From contig NZ_CP061378.1 in assembly GCF_015624485.1 (NCBI RefSeq), forward strand, positions 3,224,001 through 3,288,000: DNA of 64,000 nucleotides, given 5' to 3'. The notes beneath the pieces were generated by a model. That model did no database searches and was not told where the DNA came from. It was given only the letters and a program-made list of their open reading frames with translations. This document shows positions 36,251-44,202 of this stretch, one piece after another (position 1 is the stretch's first letter; every line of letters begins with the position of its first letter). The position numbers and the translations under genes are program-made. Source of the stretch: Bradyrhizobium genosp. L. Its GTDB lineage: Bacteria; Pseudomonadota; Alphaproteobacteria; Rhizobiales; Xanthobacteraceae.

Positions 36251-36606
36251 GCGAACCGATCGCTGACTGGACCAAGGGCGCGGAGGCCATCGTCTACCAG
36301 GCCTGCAGCGCCTGCGCCGCGCGGCAATATTTCCGCCGCAGCTTTTGCGCGGCGTGCGGCTCGCCTGATCTTGCCGAGCATCGCGCGAGCGGGGCCGGGA
36401 CGGTCTATGCGACCTCGCTGGTCTGCCGCGCCGCGACGCCGGAGACCAGGGCGCATGTGCCCTACAACATCGTGCTGGTCGATACCGAAGAGGGCTTTCG
36501 CGTGATGGCTCATGGCGACAACGACCTCGCCATCGGCGACAAGGTTGTCGCGCGCTTCACGCAATTTGCCGGACGGCTGGTGCCGTATTTCGCAAGGACG
36601 AAATAG
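36247..36606 (+). CDS. DUF35 / OB-fold zinc-ribbon protein, partner of the thiolase-like protein
   Basis: The 119-residue product begins with a rubredoxin-like zinc ribbon of two CxxC pairs (QACSACAA and CAACGS, about residues 18-40) and continues into an OB-fold (GTVYATSLVCRAA; YNIVLVDTEEGFRVMAHG; GDKVVARF). Such proteins bind acyl-CoA and form complexes with thiolase-like enzymes. The ATGA overlap with the upstream gene implies a fixed stoichiometry. Length is normal for a stand-alone DUF35 protein. Confidence 0.92.
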   Translation: MSEPIADWTKGAEAIVYQACSACAARQYFRRSFCAACGSPDLAEHRASGAGTVYATSLVCRAATPETRAHVPYNIVLVDTEEGFRVMAHGDNDLAIGDKVVARFTQFAGRLVPYFARTK

Positions 36607-36612
36607 CACCCT

Positions 36613-36690
36613 TCATTGCGAGCGAAGCGAAGCAATCCATGGCTGGACGGGGGAGCATGGATTGCTTCGTCGCTGCGCTCTTCGCAATGA
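36613..36690. repeat. Intergenic inverted repeat, TCATTGCGAGCGAAGCGAAGCAATCCAT family
   Basis: The left half ends in AAGCAATCCAT and the right half starts ATGGATTGCTT; the outer ends TCATTGCGA and TCGCAATGA also pair. The same family recurs at 60267 and its core appears inside the element at 48968. Confidence 0.85.
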
Positions 36691-36717
36691 CAACCGTTAC
36701 TCGTTACCAGACGGCAG

Positions 36718-36819
36718 TCACCGCCAGTAGAACACAACGCTGGCGATGACGAGCATTGCCGTCACCGCCAGGACTTGCGCAAGCGCCTCCGAGGCCGCCC
36801 TCTTGGTGGCTTCCTTCAT
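36718..36819 (-). CDS. Small single-pass membrane protein (33 aa)
   Basis: A 34-codon frame reads MKEATKRAASEALAQVLAV followed by a hydrophobic helix (TAMLVIASVVFYW) and a terminal Arg. AGGGGA lies 4 bases before the ATG, the size and composition fit a small bitopic membrane protein, and no other gene occupies the interval. It has a cytoplasmic basic N-terminus. I recognise no name. It faces the DUF35 gene convergently across the repeat. Confidence 0.5.
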   Translation of the reverse strand: MKEATKRAASEALAQVLAVTAMLVIASVVFYWR

Positions 36820-36909
36820 GCGTTTCCCCTAGACCCGGGCGTGACTCGTCGTTGCACAAATCGCGCGCAAGACGGCCTGATTTTTGAACTCGGAACACCC
36901 CGCGACGAG

Positions 36910-36944
36910 TATTCGCTTTTGATTGAGTCCCCACTCAGCGAATA
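36910..36944. promoter_or_regulatory. Interrupted inverted repeat upstream of the CMD-family gene
   Basis: TATTCGC and TGAGT on the left pair exactly with ACTCA and GCGAATA on the right, with CCCC at the centre and a 7-base bulge on the left. It sits about 120 bp before the gene at 37066 in a 246-bp gap that otherwise shows nothing clear. It could be a regulator site or a hairpin. Confidence 0.3.
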
Positions 36945-37065
36945 TCGACGGTAGCAGGGTCGTCTGCGATTGAGGCGGCAATTTGACTCGCGTGTGTTGC
37001 TCCGGCGACGCGCGGCGGATAGTGTCCCGGATGCAAAGAAACGACAGCAAGATCAAGGTTAGGAA

Positions 37066-37593
37066 ATGGCCCGCATCGACTACTCCGATCCCGCCAAGGC
37101 AAACCCGCGTACCCGCGAGATCCTCGACAAGAACCGCAACGCCAATATCTTCCGCATGATGGCGCACTCGCCTGCTTATTTTGAGCAGTACTGCCGGCTC
37201 GGTGGTGCGATCCGCCACAAGGGCGAGCTCGACCCTGTCGTGCGCGAGCTTGCGATCACACGCACCGGCATCCTCTGCGAATCGCCCTACGAGATCGTCG
37301 CGCACAAGCGCATCGGCAAGAATGTCGGCGTTACCGACGAGCAGAACGAAGCGCTGGAGAACTGGCAGCAAGCTGCCTGCTTCAACGAGGTGCAGCGCGC
37401 CGCGCTCGCCTTCACCGACGAGATCGTCAAGCTGAAGAAGCCGACCGACGCGACCTTCAAGGCGATCGCCGCGATGTTGACGCCGGCCGCACTGATCGAG
37501 CTGCAGCTTTCGGTGGGCTTCTACATCATGACCTCGAAGTTTCTCGAAACCTTCGAGATCGACTTGCAGCCGGTCACTGAAGTGGTGAGCTAG
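37066..37593 (+). CDS. Carboxymuconolactone decarboxylase (CMD/AhpD) family protein
   Basis: The 175-residue all-helical protein has the CMD landmarks: NIFRMMAHSPAYFEQY near the start, LDPVVRELAITRTGILCESPYEIVAHKRIGKNVGV in the middle, and AALAFTDEIVKLKKPTDATF. The CxxC pair of AhpD peroxidases is absent, so a redox role like AhpD's is unlikely; it falls with the ES-PYEIVAHK subgroup of unknown function. It follows the acyl-CoA genes but its own upstream gap suggests a separate promoter. Confidence 0.88.
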   Translation: MARIDYSDPAKANPRTREILDKNRNANIFRMMAHSPAYFEQYCRLGGAIRHKGELDPVVRELAITRTGILCESPYEIVAHKRIGKNVGVTDEQNEALENWQQAACFNEVQRAALAFTDEIVKLKKPTDATFKAIAAMLTPAALIELQLSVGFYIMTSKFLETFEIDLQPVTEVVS

Positions 37594-37620
37594 AATTCGG
37601 TATTGTCCACGGGGCTCTTC

Positions 37621-37765
37621 GCCTCGCCCCGCCTGCGGGGAGAGGCCGGATCGCATGCAATGCGATCCGGGTGAGGGGGAGTCTCCGCGAGTCCGGCTTC
37701 GAAACGTTATGCCGAGACGGCCCCTCACCCCAACCCTCTCCCCGCGAAGAGCGGGGGAGGGGAGG
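37621..37765. repeat. Intergenic GC-rich repeat, CTCGCCCC...GGTGAGGGGG / CCCCTCACC...GGGGAGG
   Basis: The left half contains GGATCGCATG-CAATGCGATCC, itself a hairpin, then GGGTGAGGGG, which pairs with CCCCTCACCC in the right half; the outer CCCGCCTGCGGGGAGAGG and CTCTCCCCGCGAAGAGCGGGG are each hairpins. The element fills the gap between two convergent genes and may end transcription in both directions. Confidence 0.75.
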
Positions 37766-37771
37766 AGACAT

Positions 37772-39631
37772 CTAGCCAGACGTCAGCAGGTCGACCTTCG
37801 CATTCGCCACGATCAGCCGCTCGGCGAGCAACTGCGCCAGATTGCGCATGATCCGTTCGCATGCGCCCGGATGCTGGGCGCGAAACCGCTCGAACTCGGC
37901 AATCGTCACCTCATACGCAGTCGCCGACATGTCGGCCAGCACGTCCGCCGAGCGCTGCGGTTCCAGCAGCGCCATCTCGCCGAACGCCATGCCGGCGGTG
38001 AGTGTCGCCAGCCTGACGCCGTCGGGCAGAGTGACGTGGACCACGCCGCTGCGCAGGAAGAACAGCGAGGCCGCGGCATCACCTGCGGCGATGATCTTCT
38101 GGTTCGGCTGATAGCTCCGCACCGTGCAGAGCGCGGCAAGGTCAGCCAGTTCATCCGCGTTCAATCCGCCGAGCAGCGGCTGCTCGGAAAGCTCGGTGGT
38201 CTCGAGGAAGTCGATCGAGCCGCCGTAGCGGTAGACGATCTGGTCCTCGGCCCATTCGATGGCGGCGTCGAGCAGGTAGAAGTCTCTGATGTTGCCGAGC
38301 CGGCTGGTCCATTCGCCGATCGTGGCCCATTCCCGCGAGGTCCGCTTGACACCGGACAGGATCACGGTGACGCCGAGCTCGGCGAGCGCCTGGAAGGCCT
38401 CCGCCACCAGCCGCGCGCCGGCGCGCGTCGTGGCGGTGACGCGGCGCAGATCGAAGATCACGAATTCCGGCCGCGGCCCGCCGCCGAGGCGGCGCGAGAC
38501 ATAGTCGACATTGGAGAGCGACAGCGTGCCGACCAGCTCGATCACGCGGACCTCCTGGAAGTGTTTCGCCAGGATCTCCTGCTCCTGCGGCCGGCGCACC
38601 CGGCGGGACGGGTTCTTGCCGATATTGTAGTCGGCGATGATGCTATGGCGGGCGTCGTCGCTGCGGTTGAGCATATGCAGGTCGTAATGCGCCGACAGCG
38701 CCTCGCAGACCTTGATGCCGCGCACGCTGTTGCCGTGCTTGTCGAGTTTCGGCGAATAGCTGCCGAGCCCGAGCCGTGCCGGCAGCGCCGCCAGGATGCC
38801 GCCGCCGACGCCGCTCTTGGCGGGGATGCCGACCCGGTAGATCCATTCGCCGGCGTAGTCGTACATGCCCGACGACGTCATCACCGAGAGCGTGCGCGCG
38901 ATCGCGTAGGGCGTCACCACCTGCTCTTCGGTCAATGGATTGACGCCGCGGTTGGCCAGCGTCGCCGCCATCACCGCGGTGTCGCGCGCGGTGACGAGGA
39001 TGGCGCATTGCCGGAAATAGACGTCGAGCACCGCAGGCACGTTCTCGGTGATCACGCCATTGGTGCGCAAGAGGTAGCCGATCGCGCGGTTGCGGTCGCC
39101 GGTTGCGCTCTCGGAGGCGTAGACGGCGTCGTCGACGTCGAGCTCGCGGCCGGCGAAGCGGCCGAGCGCCTGCCTGATATAGTCGAACGCGCCGTCGCCC
39201 TTGGCGGCGTGCAGCAGGCCGGAGCAGGCGATCGCGCCGGCGTTGACCATCGCGTTGAACGGATGATTGTCCGCGTTGAGCCGGATCGAGTTGAAGGGGT
39301 CGCCGGACGGCTCGACGCCGATCACGCCCTCGACCCGCTCGGCGCCCAGCGTGTCCAGTGCCAGCGCAAATGTGAACGGTTTCGACATCGACTGGATGGT
39401 GAAGGGCACCCTGGTGTCGCCGACCTCATAGACATGGCCGTCGAGGGTCGCGAGGCTGACGCCGAAATGGGCAGGGTCGGCCTTGCCGAGCTCGGGGATG
39501 TAGTCGGCGACGGCGCCGCCGACTTCAGGCAGGAAGTCTGCGTAACAGGTGTGCAGAAACCGCAGCAGCGGCGGCTGCGCGCGAGTCCAGTTGACGGTGC
39601 TGGCGGTGACGGGCGGAGGCGATCGTTTCAT
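37772..39631 (-). CDS. Glutaminase fused to STAS and cyclic-nucleotide-binding domains
   Basis: This 619-residue protein has three parts. Residues about 20-315 are a serine-dependent beta-lactamase-fold glutaminase (PELGKADPAHFGVSLAT; SxxK motif as SMSK at 81-84; NAMVNAGAI; AKSGVGGGILAALP), converting glutamine to glutamate and ammonia. Residues about 345-460 form a STAS domain (VRVIELVGTLSLSNVDYV; FVIFDLRRVTATTRAGARLV). Residues about 480-600 form a cNMP-binding domain (LFFLRSGVVHVTLPDGVRLATLTAGMAFGEMALLEPQRSADV read in parts). The phosphate-binding cassette reads FGEMALLEPQRSA, where cAMP-binders have FGExAL...RxA, so it may bind a nucleotide. I chose the ATG at 39631 after AGGAGG; the spacing is short. 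The frame extends 43 codons upstream. Confidence 0.9.
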   Translation of the reverse strand: MKRSPPPVTASTVNWTRAQPPLLRFLHTCYADFLPEVGGAVADYIPELGKADPAHFGVSLATLDGHVYEVGDTRVPFTIQSMSKPFTFALALDTLGAERVEGVIGVEPSGDPFNSIRLNADNHPFNAMVNAGAIACSGLLHAAKGDGAFDYIRQALGRFAGRELDVDDAVYASESATGDRNRAIGYLLRTNGVITENVPAVLDVYFRQCAILVTARDTAVMAATLANRGVNPLTEEQVVTPYAIARTLSVMTSSGMYDYAGEWIYRVGIPAKSGVGGGILAALPARLGLGSYSPKLDKHGNSVRGIKVCEALSAHYDLHMLNRSDDARHSIIADYNIGKNPSRRVRRPQEQEILAKHFQEVRVIELVGTLSLSNVDYVSRRLGGGPRPEFVIFDLRRVTATTRAGARLVAEAFQALAELGVTVILSGVKRTSREWATIGEWTSRLGNIRDFYLLDAAIEWAEDQIVYRYGGSIDFLETTELSEQPLLGGLNADELADLAALCTVRSYQPNQKIIAAGDAAASLFFLRSGVVHVTLPDGVRLATLTAGMAFGEMALLEPQRSADVLADMSATAYEVTIAEFERFRAQHPGACERIMRNLAQLLAERLIVANAKVDLLTSG

Positions 39632-39909
39632 CGCCTCCTGTTGTGCAACGCAATCAGGGCGCGCGCAACCGAACGGACGGCGGTGGACCAGTGCAACGAG
39701 GCCCAGTCGCCGCTGATTGATCGCGCGGGGAAGACCCTTGGATTCGGAGATCGGAGACAACGATCGAATTGTTTCGCGACACGAAACTTTAGCTGCGAAC
39801 TTGTTTCTAGACGCTAAACTTGGCGATTGCGCTACGACTGCGGCCCGGTGCCTTATCGACGCAGCGATGGCCGGGCGATAACAGCCAGGTGCGATGCTCG
39901 GCGGCTGGC

Positions 39910-40131
39910 TCAGGTCTCGATGATCGCGACCGCCTGACCCTCGGCGATGACATCGTCGATCCTGACCAGAATCGACTTGATTTTGCCTGCGATTGTCGAT
40001 GTGACCGGTATTTCCATCTTCATCGCCTCGACGAAAGCGATTTCGTCACCATCGCCGATGCTGCTGCCGGCTTCGACGGGAAGCGCGCAGACGCGCCCGG
40101 CAACTTCGGTGACAACCTTGATCTCAGGCAT
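39910..40131 (-). CDS. Biotin carboxyl carrier protein / biotinyl-lipoyl domain protein
   Basis: At 73 residues this is a single biotinyl domain with the biotinylation motif EAMKMEI, whose central lysine (about residue 38) carries biotin. It would shuttle carboxyl groups between a biotin carboxylase and the carboxyltransferase encoded across the divergent IclR gene. No biotin carboxylase is present in the window, so that subunit must come from elsewhere. It is divergent from the IclR gene by about 130 bp. The 278 bp to the glutaminase gene hold no gene I can support. Confidence 0.9.
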   Translation of the reverse strand: MPEIKVVTEVAGRVCALPVEAGSSIGDGDEIAFVEAMKMEIPVTSTIAGKIKSILVRIDDVIAEGQAVAIIET

Positions 40132-40224
40132 TCCACTCTCCGATACCGTCCTGCGGAAATTTCGTCCGGCGAACGGCTTTTTGTTTGTGATGCAGGATTG
40201 CCTGAGGTAGCGTCTTCTTCAAGT

Positions 40225-40249
40225 GGAATTTTATTCCGCATGGCGGAAT
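40225..40249. promoter_or_regulatory. Three-half-site IclR operator candidate
   Basis: GGAAT (40225), ATTCC (40233) and GGAAT (40245) alternate in orientation; ATTCCGC-ATG-GCGGAAT (40233-40249) is a perfect 17-bp palindrome and GGAATTTTATTCC is another. It lies between the divergent biotin-carrier and IclR genes. IclR-type regulators are known to use such repeated half-sites and to autoregulate. The position overlaps an in-frame ATG at 40248, which argues for the IclR start at 40263. Confidence 0.55.
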
Positions 40250-40262
40250 GGAGAGAAACAAG

Positions 40263-41234
40263 ATGGGACGGCGCTCGGAACGGCTTAGCCGACAGGGAAT
40301 GCTCGCCAGCGAAACCGGCGATGGCGATGTGATCCAGGTGGTGTCGCGCGCCTTCGACGTGTTGCGATGCTTCGAGGGGCATGAGGCGCGGCTCGGCAAT
40401 CTCGAGATATCGAACCGCTGCGGGCTGCCGCGCTCGACGGTGTCACGCCTGACTCACACGCTGACGCGGATGGGACAGCTGGTCTATCTGCCGCGCGACC
40501 AGAAGTATCGGATCGGGCCGAGCGCGGTGGCGATGAGCACCACGATGATGAAGGGGTTGCAGTTGCGCAATCTGATCCGGCTGCGGCTGCAGGATGTCGC
40601 CGATCAGCTGCCGGGCACGGTGGGCTTCGTCATCCCCGACCGCTTTCATATGGTCTATCTGGAATTTGCTCGTGCGGCGAACGCGCTCGGCCTGCACGAG
40701 GCCACCGGCAGCCGCATCTCGATGGCGACGACCGCCGCCGGCCACGCCTACACCGCAGCGCTCGATCCCGCGGTCGGCGATGCGCTGATTGCCGAGATGG
40801 AGCGCGAGCTGCCCGACGGCGCCAAGATGCTGACGCCGCGCATCGAGGCCAACCGGAATCATCTGCGCGAGCACGGTTATGTCGTCGCCTGCGGGCTGTG
40901 GAGCCCGCACATCAACGGCGTCGCGGTCCCGGTGTGGTCGCCGCAATACCAGACCTATGTCGTGACCACGATCGGCCTGCTCTCGGCGATGTATGACGAG
41001 GCGCGGCTGCATCGCGAAGTCGCGCCGCAGATGATCGAGCTCGGCGCCGCGATCGGCAGCTTGCTCGAAGGCGCCGACGGCGACATCTTCGCCAATCGGA
41101 TCGAGCGCAAGACGCTTCCGGTGACCGCCCATAACAACAAGATCATCAAGAGGGAGGCCCTGAATGAACTGGAAGCCGGAGCTCGACGACCTCGCCCGGC
41201 GCGAAGCGTTCGCGCGGGAGATGGGAGGCGTTGA
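40263..41234 (+). CDS. IclR family transcriptional regulator
   Basis: The roughly 323-residue regulator has an N-terminal helix-turn-helix (VVSRAFDVLRCFEGHEARLGNLEISNRCGLPRSTVSRLTHTLTRMGQL read in parts) and the IclR effector domain (RISMATTAAGHAYTAAL; VACGLWSPHINGVAVPVWSP). I prefer the ATG at 40263, preceded by GGAGAG, over 40248, which lies inside the palindrome. Its 3' end overlaps the carboxyltransferase gene by 71 bp in another frame, unusually long, and the last 23 residues (Arg-rich) look like read-through rather than conserved domain. It probably controls the carboxylase genes on both sides. Confidence 0.92.
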   Translation: MGRRSERLSRQGMLASETGDGDVIQVVSRAFDVLRCFEGHEARLGNLEISNRCGLPRSTVSRLTHTLTRMGQLVYLPRDQKYRIGPSAVAMSTTMMKGLQLRNLIRLRLQDVADQLPGTVGFVIPDRFHMVYLEFARAANALGLHEATGSRISMATTAAGHAYTAALDPAVGDALIAEMERELPDGAKMLTPRIEANRNHLREHGYVVACGLWSPHINGVAVPVWSPQYQTYVVTTIGLLSAMYDEARLHREVAPQMIELGAAIGSLLEGADGDIFANRIERKTLPVTAHNNKIIKREALNELEAGARRPRPARSVRAGDGRR

Positions 41235-42723
41235 CAAGGTCAAGCGGCAACGCGACCAGGGCCGGCTCACCGTCCGCGAGCGCATCGACGGGCTGGTCGA
41301 TCGCGAGAGTTTTCACGAGATCGGCGCCATCTCCGGCATCGCCGAATACGACGAGAACAACGAGCTCAAGCATCTGACGCCGGCGAACTGCGTGTTCGGC
41401 CGTGCTCGCGTCGATGGCCGCACCGTGGTGGTGGTCGGCGACGATTTCACCGTGCGCGGCGGCTCGGCCGACGCGTCGATTTCCGCGAAGCCGCTGATGG
41501 CGGAGGAGATGGCGCATGACTTCCGCCTGCCGATCATCCGGGTGATCGAAGGTTCCGGCGGTGGCGGTTCGGTGAAGACGATCGAGACCAAGGGCGCGGC
41601 GAACCTGCCGGGCGGCGTCGGCGGCACGCGCTGGTACTGGTACACGACGGCCAATCTGGCGCGCGTGCCCGTGGTTGGGCTCGGCCTGGGCTCGGTCGCC
41701 GGCCTCGGCGCCGCGCGGCTCGCGGCAACGCATTACTCCGTGATGACGAAGGCGTCCGCGATGTTCGTCGCCGGCCCACCGGTGGTGAAGCGGCTCGGCC
41801 AGGACCTGACCAAGCAGGAGCTCGGCGGCGCCGACATCCAGACCCGCGCCGGCGCGATCGACCAGGCTGTCGAGACCGAAGAACAGGCGTTCGACTGCGC
41901 CAGGCGTTTCCTGTCCTATCTGCCGTCGTCGGTCTACGAGTTGCCGCCGACCATTCCCTGCACCGACGATCCCGCGCGCGCCGAGGAGGCGCTGCTCACG
42001 GCGGTGCCGCGCAATCGCCGGCAGGTCTACAAGATGCGGCCGATCATCGAGGCCGTCGTCGACAAGGGCTCGTTCTTCGAGGTATCGGCCAATTTCGGCC
42101 GGCCGATCATCACGGGCCTGGCGCGGATCGAGGGCAGGTCGGTTCTGCTGCTCGCGAGCGATCCCTTCCACTATGGCGGCTCCTGGACCGCGGATGCCTG
42201 CGCCAAGGTGGTGCGCTGGGTCGACTTCGCCGAGACCTTCCATCTGCCGGTGGTCTATCTGATGGATTGCCCTGGCTTCATGATCGGGCTGGAAGCCGAG
42301 AAGTCCGCCACCATCCGCCACGGCGTGCGCGCGATGGCGGCGGTCAACCAAAGCACGGTGCCCTGGTGCACCATCATCATCCGCAATGCATTCGGCGTCG
42401 CCGGCGTGGTGCATCAGCCGGCCAACCGCTTCTCGATGCGCTACGCCTGGCCGTCGGCCTATTGGGGCTCGCTGCCGCTGGAAGGCGGCATCGAGGCGGC
42501 CTATCGCGCCGAGATCGACGCGGCTGCCGATCCGGCGGCGAAGCTGCGCGAGATCGAGGATCGCCTCAACAAGCTGCGCTCGCCATTCCGCTCGGCCGAG
42601 AAGTTCTGGGTCGAGGAGGTGATCGATCCGCGCAAGACGCGTTCGCTGCTTTGCGAATTCGTGCGTCTCGCCGAGCCGATCCGCAGCGTCGGACCGCCGA
42701 GCAACATGTCGACGCGGCCGTAG
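41164..42723 (+). CDS. Acyl-CoA carboxylase carboxyltransferase (beta) subunit
   Basis: The 519-residue biotin-dependent carboxyltransferase has two crotonase-like halves: N-terminal (VVVVGDDFTVRGGSADASIS; IRVIEGSGGGGSVKTIE) and C-terminal (VVYLMDCPGFMIGLEAEKSATIRHGVRAMAAVNQ; GVAGVVHQPANRFSMRYAWPSAYWGSLPLEGGIEAAY, read in parts). It moves CO2 from biotin to an acyl-CoA such as propionyl-, methylcrotonyl- or geranyl-CoA; the residues that set this are not evident to me. GAGGGAGG before the ATG is a strong site. It overlaps the IclR gene end and would work with the small biotin carrier at 39910. Confidence 0.93.
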   Translation: MNWKPELDDLARREAFAREMGGVDKVKRQRDQGRLTVRERIDGLVDRESFHEIGAISGIAEYDENNELKHLTPANCVFGRARVDGRTVVVVGDDFTVRGGSADASISAKPLMAEEMAHDFRLPIIRVIEGSGGGGSVKTIETKGAANLPGGVGGTRWYWYTTANLARVPVVGLGLGSVAGLGAARLAATHYSVMTKASAMFVAGPPVVKRLGQDLTKQELGGADIQTRAGAIDQAVETEEQAFDCARRFLSYLPSSVYELPPTIPCTDDPARAEEALLTAVPRNRRQVYKMRPIIEAVVDKGSFFEVSANFGRPIITGLARIEGRSVLLLASDPFHYGGSWTADACAKVVRWVDFAETFHLPVVYLMDCPGFMIGLEAEKSATIRHGVRAMAAVNQSTVPWCTIIIRNAFGVAGVVHQPANRFSMRYAWPSAYWGSLPLEGGIEAAYRAEIDAAADPAAKLREIEDRLNKLRSPFRSAEKFWVEEVIDPRKTRSLLCEFVRLAEPIRSVGPPSNMSTRP

Positions 42724-42734
42724 CGCTTACCACT

Positions 42735-42814
42735 GTCATTCCGGGGCGGTCCGCAGGACCGAACCCGGAATCTCGAGGTTCCGGGTTCGATGCTACGCAT
42801 CGCCCCGGAACGAC
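42735..42814. repeat. Intergenic inverted repeat, GTCATTCCGGGG family
   Basis: GTCATTCCGGGG at the left pairs with CCCCGGAACGAC at the right (one mismatch, T to C), with inner arms GAACCCGGAATCTCGAG and its near complement CTCGAGGTTCCGGGTTC overlapping at the centre. It separates two convergent genes. Confidence 0.85.
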
Positions 42815-42818
42815 ATTC

Positions 42819-43982
42819 TCAATCACTCTCCCGATGCACGTCGTGGATCACGATGCCCATGCCGTTCTCGGGCATCTTGATCCAGTCGCGGCGCTTCAAT
42901 GAGCGCTTGGTGTCCTCGTGGCCGCTGACCCAGTGCTCGCGCATCGAGGTGCCCGAGAATTCGTGGTCCTTGGCGTCGCCCTCATAGGCCTTCTGCTGGT
43001 AGATCAGTTGCAGCAGCGTGATGCCGGGCAGCTTGCTGTTGGTCTGCTTGAGCTTCTTCTCCTGCTCCGAGAGCTGATCGTCGGGGATCTTGCCCAGCGC
43101 GTTGTGCAGGGCGGTGCGCAGGCCATAGGTCTTGCGATAGACGTCGGTGTTGTAGCGGGTGCGCGAGGAATACATGATGTCCTTGTGGCGGGCCATCACG
43201 TCCTGGATGTCGCGCGGCAGCGCGCCGCGGGCCGAGAACAGGTCGACCTGGAACACCAGCGAGTTGGCGTTGTCTTCCTGGTCGAGCAGGTGCTGCAGCG
43301 GCGTGTTGGAGACGATGCCGCCGTCCCAGAAATGATCGGTGCCGATCTTCACCATCGGCAGCGCCGGCGGTAGCGCGCCGCTCGCCATGATGTGCTCGGG
43401 GATGATCTCGTCATAAGCATTGTCGAAATAGATGAAGTTGCCGGACAGCACGTTCACCGCGCCGACCGCGAAGCGGATCTTCTTGGAATTGATGCGGTCG
43501 AAATCGACCAGCTCGAGCAGCGACTCCTTCAGCGGGGAGGTGTCGTAATAGCTCGTCGCGGTGCGCGCGCCGGCCGGGCTGAACCATGGATTGGTCTGAT
43601 GCGGGGTGAAGAAGCCGGGCTGGCCCATCGTGGTCGTCATCCACGAACTGGTCAGATTGCGTGCCTTGCGAAAGACGTCGCCGTCCGGCGTGTAGTGCCA
43701 GATCTTGCGGCTGGTGATGCGGTCCCAGAAAATATGCAGCCGCTCCAGCCGCTTCTCCGGCGGGTTGCCGGCGATGATCGCCGAATTGATCGCGCCGATC
43801 GAAACGCCGCAGACCCAGTCCGGCTCGATGTTGGATTCATGCAGCGCCTGGTAGACGCCGGCCTGATAGGCGCCAAGCGCGCCGCCGCCCTGCAGCACCA
43901 ACGCGACTCGATCGCAGCCTTCGGGCCGCCAGCCGGGCGTTGCGTGCTCGATGTCCTGGAAATGAGGGGATCGCGCGTCCAT
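42819..43982 (-). CDS. Patatin-like phospholipase family protein
   Basis: The 387-residue protein has the patatin oxyanion loop GGGALGAYQAG (about residues 31-41), the nucleophile elbow GVSIGA and the catalytic aspartate in WDGGIVSNTPL, followed by a C-terminal region typical of the rhizobial group (DUF3734-like). It should hydrolyse an acyl ester, either phospholipid or possibly polyhydroxybutyrate-related. I chose the ATG at 43982, with GGAG 8 bases before it, over an upstream GTG. It is divergent from the acetoacetate decarboxylase gene, a pairing often seen near 3-hydroxybutyrate metabolism. Confidence 0.88.
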   Translation of the reverse strand: MDARSPHFQDIEHATPGWRPEGCDRVALVLQGGGALGAYQAGVYQALHESNIEPDWVCGVSIGAINSAIIAGNPPEKRLERLHIFWDRITSRKIWHYTPDGDVFRKARNLTSSWMTTTMGQPGFFTPHQTNPWFSPAGARTATSYYDTSPLKESLLELVDFDRINSKKIRFAVGAVNVLSGNFIYFDNAYDEIIPEHIMASGALPPALPMVKIGTDHFWDGGIVSNTPLQHLLDQEDNANSLVFQVDLFSARGALPRDIQDVMARHKDIMYSSRTRYNTDVYRKTYGLRTALHNALGKIPDDQLSEQEKKLKQTNSKLPGITLLQLIYQQKAYEGDAKDHEFSGTSMREHWVSGHEDTKRSLKRRDWIKMPENGMGIVIHDVHRESD

Positions 43983-44202
43983 ATCACACACTCCAAATTT
44001 TGCGGCGAGAATTCAGCGCGGCCATGACGCCATGATGACAAGCGCTGTTCGCTTGCGCGGCGCATCCGGCATGGCTGCCTGCATGGTTAGCATTGGCCTC
44101 CGCACGGAAGCGCTGGTCATGCGACTGACGGAAATCCCTCATATCGCTGTCAATCTCGGCCGCTAGCGTTCTGCGCAATATTGCAAACAGGGGGTTATTG
44201 CG

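Noticed and set aside
37655..39817. 720-codon + strand frame opposite the glutaminase gene
   Set aside because: Antisense shadow with a repetitive Arg/Asp/Val composition; the glutaminase on the other strand has three clear domains.
40248..40250. ATG as the start of the IclR gene
   Set aside because: It overlaps the operator palindrome and lacks a ribosome binding site, while 40263 has GGAGAG at good distance.
44036..44167. 43-codon frame between the patatin and acetoacetate decarboxylase genes
   Set aside because: There is no ribosome binding site and no recognisable feature; more likely untranslated leader.
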